Positions 60,705 to 64,000 of a stretch of DNA of 64,000 bases are shown one piece after another. Source of the stretch: Cercis canadensis (Eukaryota; Streptophyta; Magnoliopsida; Fabales; Fabaceae); NCBI GenBank assembly GCA_003255065.1, contig QAOA01008187.1:87029-151028 (forward strand), read 5' to 3'. Position numbers and translations under genes: made by a program. A model generated the notes under the pieces. It made no database searches, was not told where the DNA came from, and saw only the letters and a program-made list of their open reading frames with translations. Within the stretch, counting starts at the first letter, position 1. Every line of letters begins with the position of its first letter.

Positions 60705-60790
60705 CACTACAGGAAAAATATGTATTAGTCACAGACTTTTCTTATGGACTAAAATTCTGTGTGCAGTATAAGGGGAAGTATGACGAGTAA
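60705..60790 (+). mobile_element. Possible truncated CACTA terminus
   Basis: CACTACAGGAAAAATATG at 60705 followed by TAGTCACAGACTTTT looks like the end and subterminal region of an En/Spm element. No partner end is visible in the window, so this is a tentative call. Confidence 0.3.
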
Positions 60791-61557
60791 TTGGAAGAGT
60801 GTACATATAGATGCCTCCTTTGATTTTGATTTTGATTGAATGGAGCTTCCATTGGTAGAGGAAATGGGCCCAGGAACAGTAGTGAGATGGCATGCACGAC
60901 ATCAGCTACTTAGATAGCAAGAGGAATTGTTGAACTTAAATCACACCCCTGTACCAGATTTGGAGGAGGCATCATCTGCGGAGGCATTCCCCATATTGGA
61001 GTGAAAGCTGCAGAAGTTACCTCATTTGATGGATATATCCACAAAGGCGCTACATTGGAAACTGGAAAGATGTTGACACTACTTGGTCCCTAAGCTAGAG
61101 CCTTCAACTTCAGGCTCTTAGTGAAAAGTTTCATCATTTCATTCATACGAGATTTCAATTCATCAGACTCACCCTCAAGATTGTTACCATGTTCCTGATT
61201 TTTCTCCATGACAGTGATGGTTCTTGATCTGAACCCAATTGACCTTTTTACAAAGTGCTTTTGATTGAACTTATTTTTCTTTGAGCAAGTAATGTTCACA
61301 ATTTTTCCATGAAAACTGCATAGGATGAATGGAAAAAATGAGATTTATGGAATAGACAAGAAAAATGTATGACTTTTGATTTTTTTTTCAAATGAGCACA
61401 ACAAAACCTTGTGTGCTTTGACAAGAAAAAAAAGTACAAAAATATGACTTTGGCCTTATTTATAAATAAAGAGAGCTACTTGCCCTTTTACTTAAAAAAA
61501 AATGATGCTCAGGAGTTGAAATTATGCGCAAATGCATATGACTTGCTTTGACATGGC

Positions 61558-61604
<47 letters not shown>

Positions 61605-62220
61605 AAGGCTTCCACCTTCTCTTCTTTATTTGGAAAATGGAAGGGTGAAAATGTAAATGAGTAAATAAAAAAAATAGACACTTTTGAAAAAGAAATGAGA
61701 CATGGGACCTTTTATTTTAATGTAGGAAATCATATGAGAATGATAACGAAAACAATGCTTCCCCGATGTCCTATAATTAGGTCAAAACCTTAGGGTTAAG
61801 GATTTCTAACCTAGTAGCCAGACTCCAGCCTTACATATGTAAGATTTTTAGCTCAGACTAACTATGTAGGGTTACAGGGTAGGTTTATCATTCTAGACAA
61901 TCCAAGGTTCCCATATCACCTCCATCAACATAAAGGAGAACCTCACCTTACTTGCAAGAATAGACAAGGAGATAAACTCCCATGTTTATCCACGCCAATA
62001 GGACGGGACATGATCTGAGTGAAAGCTTTTGTGTAAATTGCCAAAGAATACAAAATATACATATGCAATAAAATAATCTATCTATAGATGCAATCACAAA
62101 ATAAACAATAAAGCAATAAAACAAAATTAGGGATGAAGAAAATACATTAGGTCATCTCATACTCGCACAACCAATTTCATAGGCTTGACTCTCTAAATGT
62201 CCCCAATGGAGTTACCAAAC

Positions 62221-64000
62221 TGTCATATCGTACTCATAGGTTGCTACGATGCGAATGACGAACTTAGAAAAAAAGATTAGTTTTTGAAAGAAAACTTAGA
62301 GTCGCCACCAATTGTATTAAGAAAAAGGGAAAAAATTGGAAAAACCCCTTTTTTAATTTAAAAAATAGTCTGTGAACCAAAGAGGGTTCGGGAGTCAATT
62401 TGTGTATGGGGAAGGTGTTAGGCACCCCACAACACCAGTCTAAATAACGGTTACCTAAAGTTAGTTGTGTGAATCATAGAATGGCCAAAAATGCACTTTA
62501 TTCTCCCCTCAAATAATAAACTACACAAGTGAATAAGAATACTAACAACAAATTTTAACATGAAATGCATGCAACTAATGTGCCCTAAATCCTTCCATCC
62601 GTTCCTCGCATATGGCGCCTTTCGAGGTAGCGCTTATCCTTACCTATGAATGATAGGGTGGGCCACCTGATATGAAGATGGATCACCCTACCCCTCCATG
62701 ATAGGTAAGGGGCCTATGGATACTAAACAAACAATTACATTCCTAAATGCTATGCAAATGCACGAATATAATTATTACAACACTTGTCTTGAGGAAGAGA
62801 ATTTAATTACATTCAAAAAAAAAATAAAGTAAGATAAATAAAAATCTCTTGCTCCTATCTTGCACCAAAGTCTTCTCGAGCAGAGCCCTCTAACTTGCCC
62901 ACGACCACACTCACTCTCAATCATATGTAAAATTGCTCAAGGAAAAACCAAATACAAGTTAAAAGATTCACAACTAAATGTCATCATCTAAAGTGTATCT
63001 CATGCCTCAAGCATACAAGAAGGATCTCAAATGACACTCAATAAACAATGATCATAACTTGGAGAATTCAATAACCCAATAATTATTCCAAATTAAACTC
63101 AAAAATGAATTTAAGATAACCACCACAAAAATAAGACTACCAATTATCTCTCACAAAGGAAAATGCAGAAATGACCAAATTGAATTGCTAAGATCTCCTA
63201 TACAATGCTTAGAACCATGCTAAAACTCACAAAAATGGAATAATGGAAAATTAAAAAAAAAAATGTCACTCAGGCATATTCCAAAATAGCAGCAATCAAA
63301 TTAGAACTGGAAATAGTGGAAAAATGAAAAAAAATCTAAAAATTGCACACATTGAAGGCACGCATGCTACGATTTTATCAAGATGAATGGTGCTAAATTC
63401 AAAGCTCTTTAGCTTCAGAAAGAATTAAAAGACTACATGTTGTGCAAGAGAAAATCAACAGGCCTGACAATGCAAAAAAAATAGCCAAATTTAAATCAGA
63501 ACTGGGAGTAGGGAAGAAATGAAAAAAATCTAAAAAATTTACACATTGAAGAAACACATCTTATGGTTCTATTGGGACAGACAAGGCTAAATTCCGCGCT
63601 CTATATCTACAGAAAAGATAAAAAGACTACATGCTGCCAGAGAAAATCAACAGACTTGACAATGCATAATACCACATCCTATTTTATGTCTAAATACTAA
63701 ATTACCTCATTTAGTATAGAAAGTTTTTAATCAATTTTAAAAATCCTCATTTAATTTGAAAAGTTTTTAAGTCAATTTTAGAAACTTTTCATATTAAACA
63801 AGGATAATTTAGTATATATTATATTTAGACATTAAATGGGGTGTGACATTAATAAAATAAAATCTAAAAATAATAATTCCCTTACTTTAATTGAATTTAG
63901 ATTCACTTACAAAAGAAAAAAAAAAGTTTTGACAAATTTATGTAAAACTATAAGATATAAATTGAATTAGAACCCATATATAGCATCAAATGTTAAAAAT
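62221..64000 (-). repeat. Tat/Ogre-type 5' LTR, incomplete at window edge
   Basis: It begins TGTCATATCGTACTC (plus strand) and shares AACTTAGAAAAAAAGATTAG, GAGTCGCCACCAATT and GGGGAAGGTGTTAGGCACC with the LTR at 28124-38268. That shows how the other copy reads without its insertion. Confidence 0.7.
63671..63847. mobile_element. Small palindromic MITE inside the Tat/Ogre-type LTR
   Basis: A 177-bp near-palindrome. The left arm ACCACATCCTATTTTATGTC TAAATA pairs with the right arm, whose reverse complement starts GTCACACCCCATTTAATGTC TAAATA. Further inward, AAGTTTTTAATCAATTTT pairs with matching sequence. No clear target duplication was found. It has no coding. Confidence 0.6.

Larger units (their letters stand above)
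60791..64000 (-). mobile_element. Tat/Ogre-type Ty3/gypsy element, 5' part, fossil, runs off window
   Basis: On the minus strand, from the right edge: a long LTR (62221-64000, continuing outside), the primer-site motif TTTGGTAACTCCATTGGGG (62202-62220; family form TTTGGCGACTC...GGGGA), a leader, then a gag-like start near 61210 (MEKNQEHGNNLEGESDELKS) followed by a proline-rich stretch with TPIWGMPPQMMPPPN (about 60960-61010). Reading orientation from the LTR and primer site agrees with the gag fragment. Nothing beyond the gag N-terminus remains, and the piece is broken in a few places. A run of about 43 A lies at 61562-61604. Its LTR is related to the one at 28124-38268. Confidence 0.65.

Noticed and set aside
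1-64000. tRNA, rRNA or CRISPR features
   Set aside because: I saw no cloverleaf with A and B boxes, no ribosomal core sequence and no spacer-repeat array. tRNA-like signals were all retroelement primer sites.

Overview
This is a window of a plant nuclear genome, most likely a woody eudicot. The evidence is spliced, AT-rich, low-density sequence, plant-only families (G-type lectin receptor kinases, plant MATE transporters, O-methyltransferases, isopentenyltransferase, ACT-domain STY kinase) and plant transposon clades (Athila, Tat/Ogre, CRM-like gypsy, pack-type MULE and CACTA, PIF/Harbinger, caulimovirid fossil). I cannot name the species. The assembly has a 375-base gap at 11266-11640 and single unknown bases at 12851 and 16774.

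Layout. 1-3700: a MATE transporter pseudogene (minus strand), cut at its left by an LTR-type element and carrying a solo LTR with a perfect 5-bp target duplication. 4700-4920: a LINE RNase H scrap. 5253 to about 12850: a PIF/Harbinger transposon with a 5' terminal motif, a long leader, a DDE transposase gene and a Myb/SANT-like partner gene. An O-methyltransferase pseudogene sits between the two transposon genes, and the partner gene is present twice on either side of the assembly gap. 13093-15501: the best host gene of the window, a G-type lectin receptor kinase with one internal stop. 17726-27012: a tandem second copy of that kinase gene, dead, with a 7-kb Athila-type element inserted in its signal-peptide codons. 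27100-27581: a Tourist-like MITE.

28124-38268 is a three-level nest: a Tat/Ogre-type solo LTR holds a minus-strand CRM-like gypsy element, and one LTR of that element holds a 1.4-kb Pack-MULE carrying fragments of a MAP kinase kinase gene and an adenylate isopentenyltransferase gene. 40028-41190 is a second MATE pseudogene with a small internal inversion. 41405-42863 is a caulimovirid coat-protein fossil bounded on both sides by TA dinucleotide repeats. 43285-48191 is a complete-ended 4.9-kb CACTA element without visible transposase, packed with exons from several host genes (2-oxoglutarate dioxygenase, neutral invertase, STY-type ACT-domain kinase, and one conserved gene I do not recognise), all on the minus strand.

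49010-60640 is a LINE split by a deep nest: an unclassified LTR-like repeat, inside it a plus-strand CRM-like gypsy element, and inside that a 719-bp hAT-type element. The window ends with a minus-strand Tat/Ogre-type element (gag scrap, primer site, and a long LTR running off the edge) that carries a small palindromic MITE.

The window therefore holds few working host genes, at most the first receptor kinase. Its main interest is the layered transposon history and the two DNA transposons that have captured and joined exons of unrelated host genes.
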